Assembly: GCA_945874825.1 (NCBI GenBank)
Contig: CAMCIK010000020.1
Coordinates: forward strand, 1-32,032
Direction: 5' to 3'
Length of the DNA stretch: 32,032 nucleotides
Source: Phenylobacterium deserti
GTDB lineage: Bacteria; Pseudomonadota; Alphaproteobacteria; Caulobacterales; Caulobacteraceae
Shown: piece by piece, positions 24,318-32,032 of the stretch
Layout of the letters: each line of letters opens with the position of its first letter
How positions within the stretch are numbered: position 1 is the first letter of the stretch
The notes under the pieces: model-generated
Databases searched by the model: none
The model's input: only the letters and a program-made list of their open reading frames with translations
What the model was told of the DNA's origin: nothing
Translations under genes and position numbers: made by a program

Positions 24318-25637
24318 CTACTTCGCCGGGTCGACCAGGGCCTGGTAGGTCAGGGTCCGGGCCGCCGTGCCCAGGTCCTCGCCGCCAGTGCCGCCGAGGC
24401 GCTGGACCATGCCTACGAAGTAGAGGTCGTTGGTCGGATCCACCCAGAACCAGGTCCCGGCTGCGCCGCCCCAGCTCATGGTGTTCTTGCCCTCCAGGCT
24501 ACCCGCCGCCCGGGGGTCGATGTTGACCATGAAGTCCAGACCGAAGCCGACGGCCTCGTTGAAGCGCGAACCCGAGGTGCCGTTGGTGGTGACCAGGACG
24601 CTCTTCGGGATGACGTTGGTTCCCATCAGTTCCACCGAGGCCGGGGAGAGAATCCGGGCACCGTCCAGTTCGCCGCCGTTCAGTAGCATCTGCGAGAAGC
24701 GGCCGTAATCGCTGGTGGTCGAGACCAGGCCGCCACCACCGGACTCCATGGCCGGGGCCCTCGTGTAATCCGGCGGCGGGTTGTCGAAGATAGCGGTGGC
24801 GAGCGTGTTCTGGCGGGTCTTGGGATCTGTCATGTAGAGGGTCGCCAGACGATCCGTCTTGCCGGCAGGAACATAGAAACCGGTATCGACCATCTTGAGC
24901 GGGCGGAAGATGCGCGCCTCCATGAAGGCGCCGAGGGTCTGGCCGCTGATCCGCTCGACGATCGCCCCCTGGATGTCCACGGACACCGAATAGGACCAGG
25001 CCGTGCCGGGCTGGAACATGAGCGGAATGTCGGCCGTCCGGGTGATCATGTCGTTGAGCCCGGTGGCCCCCAGCACTCGCTTCTCGCGGAACATCCGGTC
25101 CACCGGATGCTTGTCGCCCAGTCCGTAGCCGAAGCCGGCGGTGTGGCTCATGATCTCGCGCATAGTGGGCGGACGTTCCGCCGGCACGGTGATCATGTTG
25201 CCCTTGTCGTCGACCCCGGTCATGACCTTCAGGTTCTTGAATTCCGGGATGAACTTGGTCACCGGGTCATCCAGCTTCCACTTGCCCTCTTCGAAGAGGA
25301 TCATCATGGCCACGCCGGTGATCGGCTTGGTCATGGAGTAGATGCGGAAGATGGTGTCCTTCTCCATCGGCGCGCCGGTGGCGAGGTCCTTATTGCCGTA
25401 GGTCTTGAAGTCGACCACCTGGCCGTGGCGGACCAGGAGGGTGGTCATGCCGGCCACGCGACCGTCTGCGACGACCTTGGCCATAGCCTCGTCCAGGCGC
25501 TTCAGACGCGCGGAGTCAAAGCCGACGGCCTCTGGCGTCCCGGCGGCCGCCTTTCGCGGAGCCGCCTGGGCGGCGGGAGCCGACAGGAGAGCGGCGACGG
25601 CAAAGGCCGAGGCCAAGCTTCGGAAAAAGTGAGTCAA
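24318..25637 (-). CDS. Secreted serine hydrolase, beta-lactamase/esterase (class C-like fold)
   Basis: 439 residues. Signal peptide about 1–25 (AQA-AP). Active-site motif S101-M-T-K104, second motif Y216-S-V-S, and WGGAAGTWFWVDP near the C-terminus in place of the KTG box. This set is typical of the large EstB/6-aminohexanoate-dimer hydrolase/carboxylesterase group that shares the class C beta-lactamase fold but usually hydrolyses esters or small peptides; beta-lactam resistance should not be assumed. The start is TTG 25637 with GGGGGG 6 nt upstream. It lies 78 nt downstream of parC in the same direction. Confidence 0.9.
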   Translation of the reverse strand: MTHFFRSLASAFAVAALLSAPAAQAAPRKAAAGTPEAVGFDSARLKRLDEAMAKVVADGRVAGMTTLLVRHGQVVDFKTYGNKDLATGAPMEKDTIFRIYSMTKPITGVAMMILFEEGKWKLDDPVTKFIPEFKNLKVMTGVDDKGNMITVPAERPPTMREIMSHTAGFGYGLGDKHPVDRMFREKRVLGATGLNDMITRTADIPLMFQPGTAWSYSVSVDIQGAIVERISGQTLGAFMEARIFRPLKMVDTGFYVPAGKTDRLATLYMTDPKTRQNTLATAIFDNPPPDYTRAPAMESGGGGLVSTTSDYGRFSQMLLNGGELDGARILSPASVELMGTNVIPKSVLVTTNGTSGSRFNEAVGFGLDFMVNIDPRAAGSLEGKNTMSWGGAAGTWFWVDPTNDLYFVGMVQRLGGTGGEDLGTAARTLTYQALVDPAK

Positions 25638-25715
25638 TGGAATCCCCCCAAAAGAATGGGGCGCACACTAGCCGCCGCCTGCCACGGGCGCAAAGCCGGG
25701 AATCGGGTCGGGGCC

Positions 25716-27959
25716 TCAGGCTGGACGGAAACGGCGGCTGGTGGGGAATCCCCTCGGCGCGGCACGGCCGGAGCTCGCCCGGCGTCCCGCCCAGTCTCGC
25801 CACTCCGGCCAGGCGCGGGTGCGGCCCGCAGCGTCGATCCAGGCGGCACCGTCCTCGGCGCGGAACACCAGGGCATCGCGCAGGCCACCCTCCCGATAGC
25901 CCTGGAGCCTGACCCCCTTACCGCGCGGCATCTCCGGCAGTTCCTCCAGTGGAAAGACGAGGATCTTGCCGTTGTCGCCGATGACGGCGAGATGGTCGCC
26001 CTCAACAGGCAGGGCAAAGGCAGCCTTGCCCTTGCCGACCGTCAGGACCTGCTTGCCCGCCTTGCGCATGGCGACGGCCTCGGCCTCGGGCAGGAGGAAG
26101 CCGTAGCCCTCGGTGGACGCAATCAACCGGCGCGTGCCGGGGCGGTGCGGGAAGACCGCGACGATCTCCGTCCGGTCGTCCAGTTCGAGCATGAGCCGGA
26201 GGGGCTCGCCATGGCCCCGCCCTCCCGGAAGCTTGTCGCAGGCCAGGGTGAAAAACCGCCCGTCAGATGCAAAAAGCAGAAGCTTGTCCGTGGTTTCCGC
26301 CGGGATGATGAAGCCCTGGGCGTCGCCTTCCTTGTACTTGATCTCAGAGGGGTCCTCGACCCGGCCCTTGATGGTGCGGATCCAGCCCCGCTCTGACAGG
26401 ATGACCGTGACCGGCTCGCGGACAACAAGTGCCTCCAGGGCGGCGCCAGGGTCCACCAGGGGCATCGTCTCGAAGTTCGAGCGGCGGCGGGTCAGGCCGC
26501 CGTCCTTCTCGAGGAGTTCCCGGACATCCCTCAGGCCCAGGCCGACCAGATTCCACTGGGCCTTCTCCGACCCCAGGAGCGCATTGAGCCCATCCCGCTC
26601 CTCGGCCAGTTCGGCATGTTCGCGCCGGAGCTCCATCTCCTCGAGCCGGGCGAGCTGGCGAAGCCGGGTGTTCAGGATCGCCTCGGCCTGCACCTCCGAG
26701 AGATCAAGGATCTCGATCAGCCGGGCCTTGGGCTCGTCCTCCTGGCGGACGATGCGGATCACCTCGTCAAGGTTGAGGAAGGCGATGATCAGGCCGTCGA
26801 GGATATGGAGCCGGGACTCAATGCGCGCGAGCCGGTAGCGGGCCCGGCGGGCGACCACCTCCCGGCGGTGATCCAGGAAGGCTCGCAGCAGCGCCTTCAG
26901 TCCCATCACCCCTGGTGTGCCCCGGGCGTCCAGGACATTCATGTTGACCGGGATCCGCGCCTCGAGGGCGGAGAGCCGGAACAGGCTCTCCATCAGCACT
27001 TCAGGTTCGACATTCCGCGACTTGGGCTCCAGCACCAGCCGGACGTCCTCGGCGCTCTCGTCCAGGATGTCGCCCAGCAGGGCCGCCTTGCGCGTCTCGA
27101 TAAGCTCGGCCAACTGCTCGACCAGGTCGGCCTTCTTCACCTGGTAGGGAATCTCGGTGACGACGATGCGCCAGAGGCCGCGCCCCATGTCCTCGCGCAC
27201 CCAGCGGGCACGCACCCTCACACCGCCACGTCCGGTCTCGTAGGCCTCAAGCAGGCTTTCGGAGGACTCGACAATCACGCCCCCGGTCGGAAAGTCAGGG
27301 CCGGGGACCAGGGCGAGGAGTTCCGCCGTCGAGATGTCCGGTTGCTCCAGAATCCGCAGGCAGGCCTCGATCAGCTCGGAGACATTGTGCGGCGGGATGG
27401 AGGTGGCCATGCCCACCGCAATGCCACTCGAACCGTTGGCCAGGAGGTTGGGGAAGCCTGCCGGCAGGACGACGGGCTCTTCCTCCTCGCCGTCATAGGT
27501 TTCGCGGAAATCGACTGCGTCCTCGTCGATCCCCTCCAGCAGGAGCTGGGCGGCCAGGGTGAGCCGGCACTCCGTGTACCGCATGGCGGCCGCGTTATCG
27601 CCGTCGATATTGCCGAAGTTTCCCTGACCATCCACGAGGGGATAGCGCTGGGCGAAGTTCTGGGCGAGGCGGACCAGGGCCTCGTAAACGGCGGAGTCCC
27701 CGTGGGGATGATACTTGCCGATCACGTCGCCGACGACGCGGGCGCACTTCTTGGTTGTCGAGGCCGGGTCCAGCCTCAGCTGGCGCATGGCGAAGAGCAG
27801 CCGCCGATGAACGGGCTTCAGCCCATCGCGTACGTCCGGCAAGGCCCGGCCGGTGATGGTCGACAGGGCATAGGCCAGGTACCTGCGCGAAAGGGCCTCG
27901 CTCAGCGGCTCATCGATGGTGCGGTCGCCCTCGGGGGGCGGAGCCAGGGTATCGGTCAT
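25716..27959 (-). CDS. parC: DNA topoisomerase IV subunit A
   Basis: Cleaves and passes DNA duplexes to unlink daughter chromosomes, together with ParE. 747 residues. Winged-helix/tower part with catalytic Tyr128 in [10 protein letters not shown]. The quinolone-determining stretch [15 protein letters not shown] has Ser89 and Glu93, the susceptible-type residues. The C-terminal part (about 500–720) is a degenerate beta-pinwheel typical of ParC, without the gyrase-box QRRGGKG, which argues for ParC over GyrA. The extreme C-terminus is Arg/Pro/Ala-rich. ATG 27959; no good ribosome site. The 150-nt gap to recO contains a palindromic repeat. Confidence 0.96.
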   Translation of the reverse strand: MTDTLAPPPEGDRTIDEPLSEALSRRYLAYALSTITGRALPDVRDGLKPVHRRLLFAMRQLRLDPASTTKKCARVVGDVIGKYHPHGDSAVYEALVRLAQNFAQRYPLVDGQGNFGNIDGDNAAAMRYTECRLTLAAQLLLEGIDEDAVDFRETYDGEEEEPVVLPAGFPNLLANGSSGIAVGMATSIPPHNVSELIEACLRILEQPDISTAELLALVPGPDFPTGGVIVESSESLLEAYETGRGGVRVRARWVREDMGRGLWRIVVTEIPYQVKKADLVEQLAELIETRKAALLGDILDESAEDVRLVLEPKSRNVEPEVLMESLFRLSALEARIPVNMNVLDARGTPGVMGLKALLRAFLDHRREVVARRARYRLARIESRLHILDGLIIAFLNLDEVIRIVRQEDEPKARLIEILDLSEVQAEAILNTRLRQLARLEEMELRREHAELAEERDGLNALLGSEKAQWNLVGLGLRDVRELLEKDGGLTRRRSNFETMPLVDPGAALEALVVREPVTVILSERGWIRTIKGRVEDPSEIKYKEGDAQGFIIPAETTDKLLLFASDGRFFTLACDKLPGGRGHGEPLRLMLELDDRTEIVAVFPHRPGTRRLIASTEGYGFLLPEAEAVAMRKAGKQVLTVGKGKAAFALPVEGDHLAVIGDNGKILVFPLEELPEMPRGKGVRLQGYREGGLRDALVFRAEDGAAWIDAAGRTRAWPEWRDWAGRRASSGRAAPRGFPTSRRFRPA

Positions 27960-28045
27960 TGAGCGGTCGGTCAGCGAATCGCAGGAGCCAGCATCTGGTC
28001 CTGCTTAGGGTGCCGGCGCCCCCGCGTCACCCGGCGTGCGCGGGC

Positions 28046-28122
28046 TAGAGCCTGTTCCGATAAGTGGGAACCGGTTATCGGATCGAAACAGGATCTCACT
28101 TTTGTGGACTTAGAGCCTGTTC
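28046..28122. repeat. Interspersed palindromic element between parC and recO
   Basis: Starts TAGAGCCTGTTC; perfect arms CCGATAA (28057–28063) and TTATCGG (28074–28080) around GTGGGAACCG, then AAACAGG (28087–28093) complementary to the left CCTGTT. TAGAGCCTGTTC recurs exactly at 28111–28122, where it supplies the end of recO. Resembles the AGAGC…CCGGTT…CGGATC repeats scattered through alphaproteobacterial genomes; a decayed relative is at 1258–1304. Confidence 0.65.
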
Positions 28123-28841
28123 GCCTCCGCGAGCCGGTCATAGAGCCAGACCCGGGCCGGCGGCAGCGGGCGATTCATGGGCGCGAACAGGCAGGTATCG
28201 AGGAAGTGGCCTGTCAGGCGAAGCCCCGCCCCGATGTCGCCCTCGCAGAGCCCCCCCTGCGCCGACAGGAGGAAGGGCGGCAGGACCAGTAGCCGATCCC
28301 GGTAGGGTTCACCGGCAGCGCGGGACACTGCACGGCCGGTGCGGGGCGAGACCCAGACCAGGTCGTCCGTGGTCCCTGTCGCCGCGCACCTCGAAAGATC
28401 CAGGCCGAACCCGAGGGCCTGGAGGATCCCCGCCTCGAACCGGACATAGACCGCCGGCCAGACCTCCGGATGGCGCAGGGCACCGCTGAGGGACTCGAAG
28501 GCGGCAAAGGCACCGGGCTGGGGTTCCCGCTCCGGAAGGGCACCGCCGGCGACAGAGGCGGCCGAGGCCAAGCCCGCCAGGGCCAGGGAATCGTCGAACA
28601 GGTCGGAGGGATCTCCCCCTCCCGCCTCCAGGCTCGCCGATCCCAGCTGTTCGCTCGTCCGGGACCGGAAGCGGGCGCGGACCCGGGTTCCCGGCTGCAG
28701 GAGCGGCCGGACGCGGCGGGAGGTGCCGCCGGCAACAAAGGCAGCATAGCGGCCGTGGTCAGCGGTCAGCAGTTCGGCGATGGCTCCATTCTCGCCGTGG
28801 GACCGGGCCGACAGGACAAAGGCGTCGTCCTCAAACTCCAC
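28110..28841 (-). CDS. recO: DNA repair protein RecO
   Basis: Loads RecA onto SSB-covered single strands with RecR. 243 residues: N-terminal OB fold (FEDDAFVLSARSHGENGAIAELLTADHGRYAAFVAGG), helical middle (FESLSGALRHPEVWPAVYVRFEAGILQALGFGLDLSRC), and a C-terminal region. The zinc-finger cysteines of some RecO proteins are largely absent, as often in alphaproteobacteria. Start is GTG 28841 with an AGGGG stretch a few bases upstream, 9 nt after the era stop. The last codons N-R-L-stop are formed by the repeat unit TAGAGCCTGTTC. Last gene of the pdxJ–acpS–lepB–rnc–era–recO run. Confidence 0.95.
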   Translation of the reverse strand: MEFEDDAFVLSARSHGENGAIAELLTADHGRYAAFVAGGTSRRVRPLLQPGTRVRARFRSRTSEQLGSASLEAGGGDPSDLFDDSLALAGLASAASVAGGALPEREPQPGAFAAFESLSGALRHPEVWPAVYVRFEAGILQALGFGLDLSRCAATGTTDDLVWVSPRTGRAVSRAAGEPYRDRLLVLPPFLLSAQGGLCEGDIGAGLRLTGHFLDTCLFAPMNRPLPPARVWLYDRLAEANRL

Positions 28842-28850
28842 GCCCTGCCC

Positions 28851-29783
28851 CTAGGCCTCGAAATCGAGCCCGACGTCGCCGTAGAATTCCCGGCGGTCGG
28901 CCCAGCGCTCGTCGACCTTTACGGTCAGGAAGAGGTGCACCGGCCGGTCCAGGAGTTCGGTCAGTTCCTCTCGCGACTTCTGGCCGATCCACTTCAGTGT
29001 CTGGCCGTTGCGGCCCAGGACGATGGGGCGCTGGCTTTCGCGCTCGACATAAAGGGTCTGCTCGATTCGGACGGAGCCGTCCTGCCGCTCGCTGAAGGCG
29101 GTGGTCTCCACGGCGGCGGCATAGGGGAGCTCTTCGTGGACCCGCAGGTAGACCTTCTCCCGGGTGATCTCGGCGGCCAGCAGGCGCACGGGCAGGTCGG
29201 CCGTCTGGTCGGCGGGATAGAGCCAGGGGCCCTCCGGCATGAGCTCGGCAAGCCGCTGCAGGAGGTCGTCGACGCCGGAGCCATCCGCCGCGGAGATCAT
29301 GAAGACCTCGGAATAGACGCCGGTGTCGAAGAACCGGGCGGACAGGGCCAGGAGGCGCTCGCGCTTGACCCCGTCGATCTTGTTCAGGGCCAGGATCGCC
29401 TTTCGTCCAGACCGATTCAGGCCCTCGATGATGGTCTCGACGTCCTCGTGGGCCTTGCGGTCCGCGCCACGGCCCTCGCCGGCGTCCCTAGCCAGCTCGG
29501 CCTGGACATCCACGAGGTGGACGACCGTATCGGCCTCGTCTGCCCCACCCCAGGCCGAACGCACCATGGCCCGGTCCAGACGCCGCCGGGGCGTGAAGAT
29601 CCCGGGGGTGTCGACGAGGACGATCTGGCTCTCGCCGGAAAGGGCAACCCCTCGGACGGGGAAACGCGTCGTCTGCACCTTGCGGGTGACGATGGAGACC
29701 TTGGCGCCCACCAGGCGGTTCGTCAGGGTGGACTTGCCCGCATTGGGCGCGCCGATGATGGCGGCAAAACCGGCGCGGGTCAT
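28851..29783 (-). CDS. era: GTPase Era
   Basis: Assists 30S maturation by binding the 3' end of 16S rRNA. 310 residues: G1 GAPNAGKS (11–18), the switch region with TTR, G3 DTPG, G4 NKID, G5 SAADG, then a C-terminal KH domain (about 205–300) containing VLGRNGQTLKWIGQKSREEL. Its ATGA start overlaps the rnc stop, so the pair is translationally coupled, as is usual for rnc-era. Confidence 0.97.
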   Translation of the reverse strand: MTRAGFAAIIGAPNAGKSTLTNRLVGAKVSIVTRKVQTTRFPVRGVALSGESQIVLVDTPGIFTPRRRLDRAMVRSAWGGADEADTVVHLVDVQAELARDAGEGRGADRKAHEDVETIIEGLNRSGRKAILALNKIDGVKRERLLALSARFFDTGVYSEVFMISAADGSGVDDLLQRLAELMPEGPWLYPADQTADLPVRLLAAEITREKVYLRVHEELPYAAAVETTAFSERQDGSVRIEQTLYVERESQRPIVLGRNGQTLKWIGQKSREELTELLDRPVHLFLTVKVDERWADRREFYGDVGLDFEA

Positions 29784-30487
29784 GGCTGGATCTTCTCCCT
29801 TTCGAGGAACATTGCGGCGGCGGCCTTCTCGGCCTCACGCTTGGAACGACCGGCGCCCTTGGCCGGCACTAGGCCCGGTAGACGGGCCTCGATGGTGAAT
29901 CTGGGATCGTGCGGCGGGCCTTCGGCAGACACCACCACGTAGGCCGGCGGCGGCAGGCCGAGGCCCATGGCCCACTCCTGAAGGCGGGTCTTGGGATCGC
30001 GGTCCGGCCCGGCGTCCAGGCCGGCGGCGAGGTCGCCCCAGCCGATCCGGAAGAAGCTCCGCGCCGCTTCCAGCCCGCCGTCCAGGTAGAGAGCCGCCAT
30101 CAGGGCCTCGCAGGCGTCGCCAAGGACCCGCTCGCTGTCCCGGGCGCCGATCCGGGAGGCGCTGGCGTCCAGCCTGAGGGCGTCGGGAAGGCCGATGCTG
30201 CGCGCCACCTCGGCGCAGGCGCCGGAATTGACCAGGCGGTTAAGCCAGCGGGCAAGCTCGCCCTCCCGGGCCGCCGGGAAGGCTTGGCAGAGGTGCTCGG
30301 CAGCCATTAGGTTCAGGACACGGTCGCCGAGGAACTCAAGGCGCTCGTTATCTCGCCCCGGCGTGCCGCCATTGCCGACGCTGGCGTGGGTCAGGGCGCG
30401 CTCGAGAAGATCGCGATCTGTAAAGACCCTGCCGACCCGCGCCTCGAGCGCGGCGACAGCTGCCTTGCGCCTGTCCGGCCGTGTCAG
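29780..30487 (-). CDS. rnc: Ribonuclease III, probably starting at CTG
   Basis: Cuts double-stranded RNA in rRNA processing and antisense regulation. The frame holds the catalytic signature NERLEFLGDRVL (Glu51, Asp55) and GDACEALMAALYLDGG (Asp124, Glu127), followed by the dsRBD (about 157–230). The first ATG (30307) would start inside the domain, just after the signature, and no ATG, GTG or TTG exists between it and the lepB 3' end. The best start is CTG 30487–30485: it overlaps the lepB TGA as CTGA, mirrors the ATGA overlaps elsewhere in this operon, has AAGG 7 nt upstream, and gives a 235-residue protein of normal length beginning (M)TRPDRRKAAVAALEARVG. A sequence error is the alternative. 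Confidence 0.93.
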   Translation of the reverse strand: MTRPDRRKAAVAALEARVGRVFTDRDLLERALTHASVGNGGTPGRDNERLEFLGDRVLNLMAAEHLCQAFPAAREGELARWLNRLVNSGACAEVARSIGLPDALRLDASASRIGARDSERVLGDACEALMAALYLDGGLEAARSFFRIGWGDLAAGLDAGPDRDPKTRLQEWAMGLGLPPPAYVVVSAEGPPHDPRFTIEARLPGLVPAKGAGRSKREAEKAAAAMFLEREKIQP

Positions 30488-31248
30488 TGCAGCACCTTGC
30501 CGAAACGGCTCGGCCGCAGGTTCAGGACCCAGGTCCAGGGCTTGAAGAGCGAGGCACCGGCCGACCAGGACAGCAGGACCAGACGGGCCCGGCCGACCAG
30601 GTTCTCCCGGGGCACGAGGCCCACGCCGATCTCCGAGGGAAGGCGGCTGTCGGCCGAGTTGTCGCGGTTGTCGCCCATGAAGTAGTAGTGGCCTTCCGGA
30701 ACGAGGACTTCCGGCGTGTCGTCCAGGTCTCCGCCGGCCCCGAAGTCGTTGGTCATGTACTTTCGACCGCCCGGGAGGGTTTCCTCGATCCGGGCCACGG
30801 GCCGCATGATTCCGCTGCCGCCCGTCTCGGTGATCAGGGCCTTCTGCTCGCGCGGCACCGGCTCGCCATTGAGGTAGAGCACGCCCTGCCGGACCTGGAC
30901 CCGGTCGCCCGGAACGCCAATCAGCCGTTTGATGTAGTCGGTACGGTTATCCCGGGGCAGCTTGAAGACGATGATGTCCCCCCGCTTGGGCTCCTGGGCC
31001 AGGACCCGGCCCTCGAAGAACGAAGGGCTGAAGGGAATGGAGTGCTTGGACCAGCCATAGTCGTACTTGGTGACGATGACGTAGTCGCCCTCATAGAGGT
31101 TGGGTTCCTCGGAGGCCGAGGGAATGGTGAAGGGCTGGAACAGCAGTACCCTCAGAAGGAGGGCGATCAACAGGGCGACCGCGACGGTCTTGACGATCTC
31201 GATCGTCTCGTTGCGTTCGTCCTCGGGCGGTGAAATCGTCTCGGTCAT
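30484..31248 (-). CDS. lepB: Signal peptidase I with atypical active-site box
   Basis: Removes signal peptides at the periplasmic side of the inner membrane. 254 residues: one N-terminal membrane segment (about 20–38), nucleophile Ser46 in FTIPSASEEPNLYEGDY, general-base Lys107 in DYIKRLIGVPGD, and box E YYFMGDNRDNSADSR. The family pattern around the serine is normally S-x-S-M-x-P-[AT]; here Met is replaced by Glu47 and Thr by Asn50. The rest of the protein, including GWSKHSIPFSP typical of alphaproteobacteria, looks intact. ATG 31248 with no strong ribosome site. Upstream is acpS with a 73-nt gap, the longest within this operon. Confidence 0.96.
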   Translation of the reverse strand: MTETISPPEDERNETIEIVKTVAVALLIALLLRVLLFQPFTIPSASEEPNLYEGDYVIVTKYDYGWSKHSIPFSPSFFEGRVLAQEPKRGDIIVFKLPRDNRTDYIKRLIGVPGDRVQVRQGVLYLNGEPVPREQKALITETGGSGIMRPVARIEETLPGGRKYMTNDFGAGGDLDDTPEVLVPEGHYYFMGDNRDNSADSRLPSEIGVGLVPRENLVGRARLVLLSWSAGASLFKPWTWVLNLRPSRFGKVLH

Positions 31249-31321
31249 GGGCCTTCCGGATCAGCGTTCGGTCCGGACATACCGCAAACCGGCAGGCCCG
31301 CACGTGAAAACTTGGAAACGC

Positions 31322-31723
31322 CTAGGCCTCCGGGACGGCCTCGATGATCACGAAGGCCTGAGCGTAGGGGGCGTCGTCGGTCATGGATAGATGGATCACA
31401 GCCTTGTGCCCGGAAGGGGTCATCTCGATGAGCCGGGCGGCCGCCCCGCCGGTCAGGGCCAGGGTGGGCTGGCCTGAGCGCAGGTTCACCACCCCCATGT
31501 CGCGCCAGAAGACGCCCCGCCTCAGGCCGGTGCCAAGGGCCTTTGCGCAGGCCTCCTTGGCCGCGAAACGCTTGGCGTAGCTGGCGGCGGCATCGGGCTT
31601 GGCCTCCGAACGACGGCGTTCGAGCTCGGTGAAACAGCGGTTTCGGAAACGGTCGCCGAACCGGTCCAGGCTGGCCTGGATACGCCGGATATCGGTCAGG
31701 TCCGAGCCGATGCCCAGGATCAT
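31322..31723 (-). CDS. acpS: Holo-[acyl-carrier-protein] synthase
   Basis: Transfers 4'-phosphopantetheine from CoA to the acyl carrier protein. 133 residues, family-typical length: GIGSDLTDI with Mg2+-binding Asp8, [21 protein letters not shown] with Lys56/Glu57, and the C-terminal H-L-S-M-TDD-strand ([20 protein letters not shown]). ATGA overlap with the pdxJ stop, as in many proteobacteria where pdxJ and acpS form one unit. Confidence 0.97.
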   Translation of the reverse strand: MILGIGSDLTDIRRIQASLDRFGDRFRNRCFTELERRRSEAKPDAAASYAKRFAAKEACAKALGTGLRRGVFWRDMGVVNLRSGQPTLALTGGAAARLIEMTPSGHKAVIHLSMTDDAPYAQAFVIIEAVPEA

Positions 31724-32032
31724 GCCACGGCCGCAGCCCGGGCTGCATCCATGCGCTCGCGCATGCCACGGATCGCGGCGGGCAGGCCCAGGAAAACCGC
31801 CTCGCCGATCAGGAAGTGACCGATGTTCAGCTCGCGCATCTCAGGGATGGCCGCCACAGGGCCAACAGTGGCGTAGTCGATGCCGTGCCCGGCATGGACC
31901 TCCAGGCCGGCATCCGCCGCCCTGCGGGCCGCCCGGGCCAGCGTGGCTAGGTACGCATCTGCCTCTGGATCACCGGCCCGGACCGCGTCGCAGAAGGGTC
32001 CCGTAGTGACCTCCACAATCTGGGCACCAGCC
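31720..32032 (-). CDS. pdxJ: Pyridoxine 5'-phosphate synthase, C-terminal part (runs off window)
   Basis: Last ring-closing step of pyridoxal 5'-phosphate synthesis. 103 codons are visible: [27 protein letters not shown] with phosphate-loop glycines, and [28 protein letters not shown], all characteristic of the PdxJ barrel's C-terminal half. The frame continues unbroken to the right edge; the GTG at 32016 is internal, not the start. Confidence 0.95.
   Translation of the reverse strand, partial: AGAQIVEVTTGPFCDAVRAGDPEADAYLATLARAARRAADAGLEVHAGHGIDYATVGPVAAIPEMRELNIGHFLIGEAVFLGLPAAIRGMRERMDAARAAAVA

Noticed and set aside
22464..24686. 740-codon open frame antisense to aspS
   Set aside because: Antisense shadow; the minus strand encodes all class II synthetase motifs.
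24318..25637. Beta-lactam resistance gene
   Set aside because: The SMTK/YSVS/WGG set fits the esterase branch of this fold; no evidence for beta-lactam substrates.

Overview
The window is GC-rich (about two thirds G+C), densely coded alphaproteobacterial chromosome. The gene order mrcA–amiC–rne–M48 protease–DsbA, accB–accC–aat, an alphaproteobacterial NDUFA12-type complex I subunit, and pdxJ–acpS–lepB–rnc–era–recO point to Caulobacterales (Caulobacter/Phenylobacterium relatives). Genus cannot be fixed from the sequence alone. No tRNA, rRNA, CRISPR array, transposase or phage gene was seen.

Layout. 1–2534 (minus): truncated penicillin-binding protein 1A and an N-acetylmuramoyl-L-alanine amidase, both for the cell wall. 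2535–2917: a 383-nt divergent region that is probably a structured rne leader. 2918–5563 (plus): RNase E with the C-terminal GWW tail that docks PNPase. 5611–9254 (plus): a BepA-like periplasmic protease, a ScsC/DsbA-type lipoprotein, and an FAD oxidoreductase beginning 1 nt after it. 9468–10476 (minus): thiS–thiG for the thiamine thiazole. 10698–13174 (plus): accB–accC–aat. 13069–14203 (minus): a DUF2155 protein, overlapping the aat 3' end by 106 nt, and the NDUFA12 homologue.

14374–16785 (plus) encodes a divergent, apparently catalytically dead relative of the B12-dependent ribonucleotide reductase NrdJ. It keeps an intact TSCPD/zinc-ribbon tail and has two NrdR-like boxes 32 bp apart upstream. 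16774–21529 is accessory: nikR, a divergent TonB-dependent receptor (likely nickel uptake) and a PQQ-type sugar dehydrogenase. This segment is cut into two modules by a duplicated boundary: the sequence at the RNR-like 3' end (A) and the sequence at the DUF6665 3' end (B) recur fused as B'–A' between the modules. The order is A–nikR/receptor–B'–A'–sugar dehydrogenase–B, the pattern left by a tandem duplication or by integration of a circle followed by cargo divergence.

The right part returns to core genes: DUF6665, a secreted pentapeptide-repeat protein, aspS (with the His typical of non-discriminating enzymes), a serine beta-lactamase-like hydrolase, parC, and the operon recO–era–rnc–lepB–acpS–pdxJ read right to left. 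In this operon rnc has no ATG/GTG/TTG start that keeps its catalytic signature and appears to begin at a CTG overlapping the lepB stop. The LepB active-site box reads SASEEPN instead of SxSMxPT.
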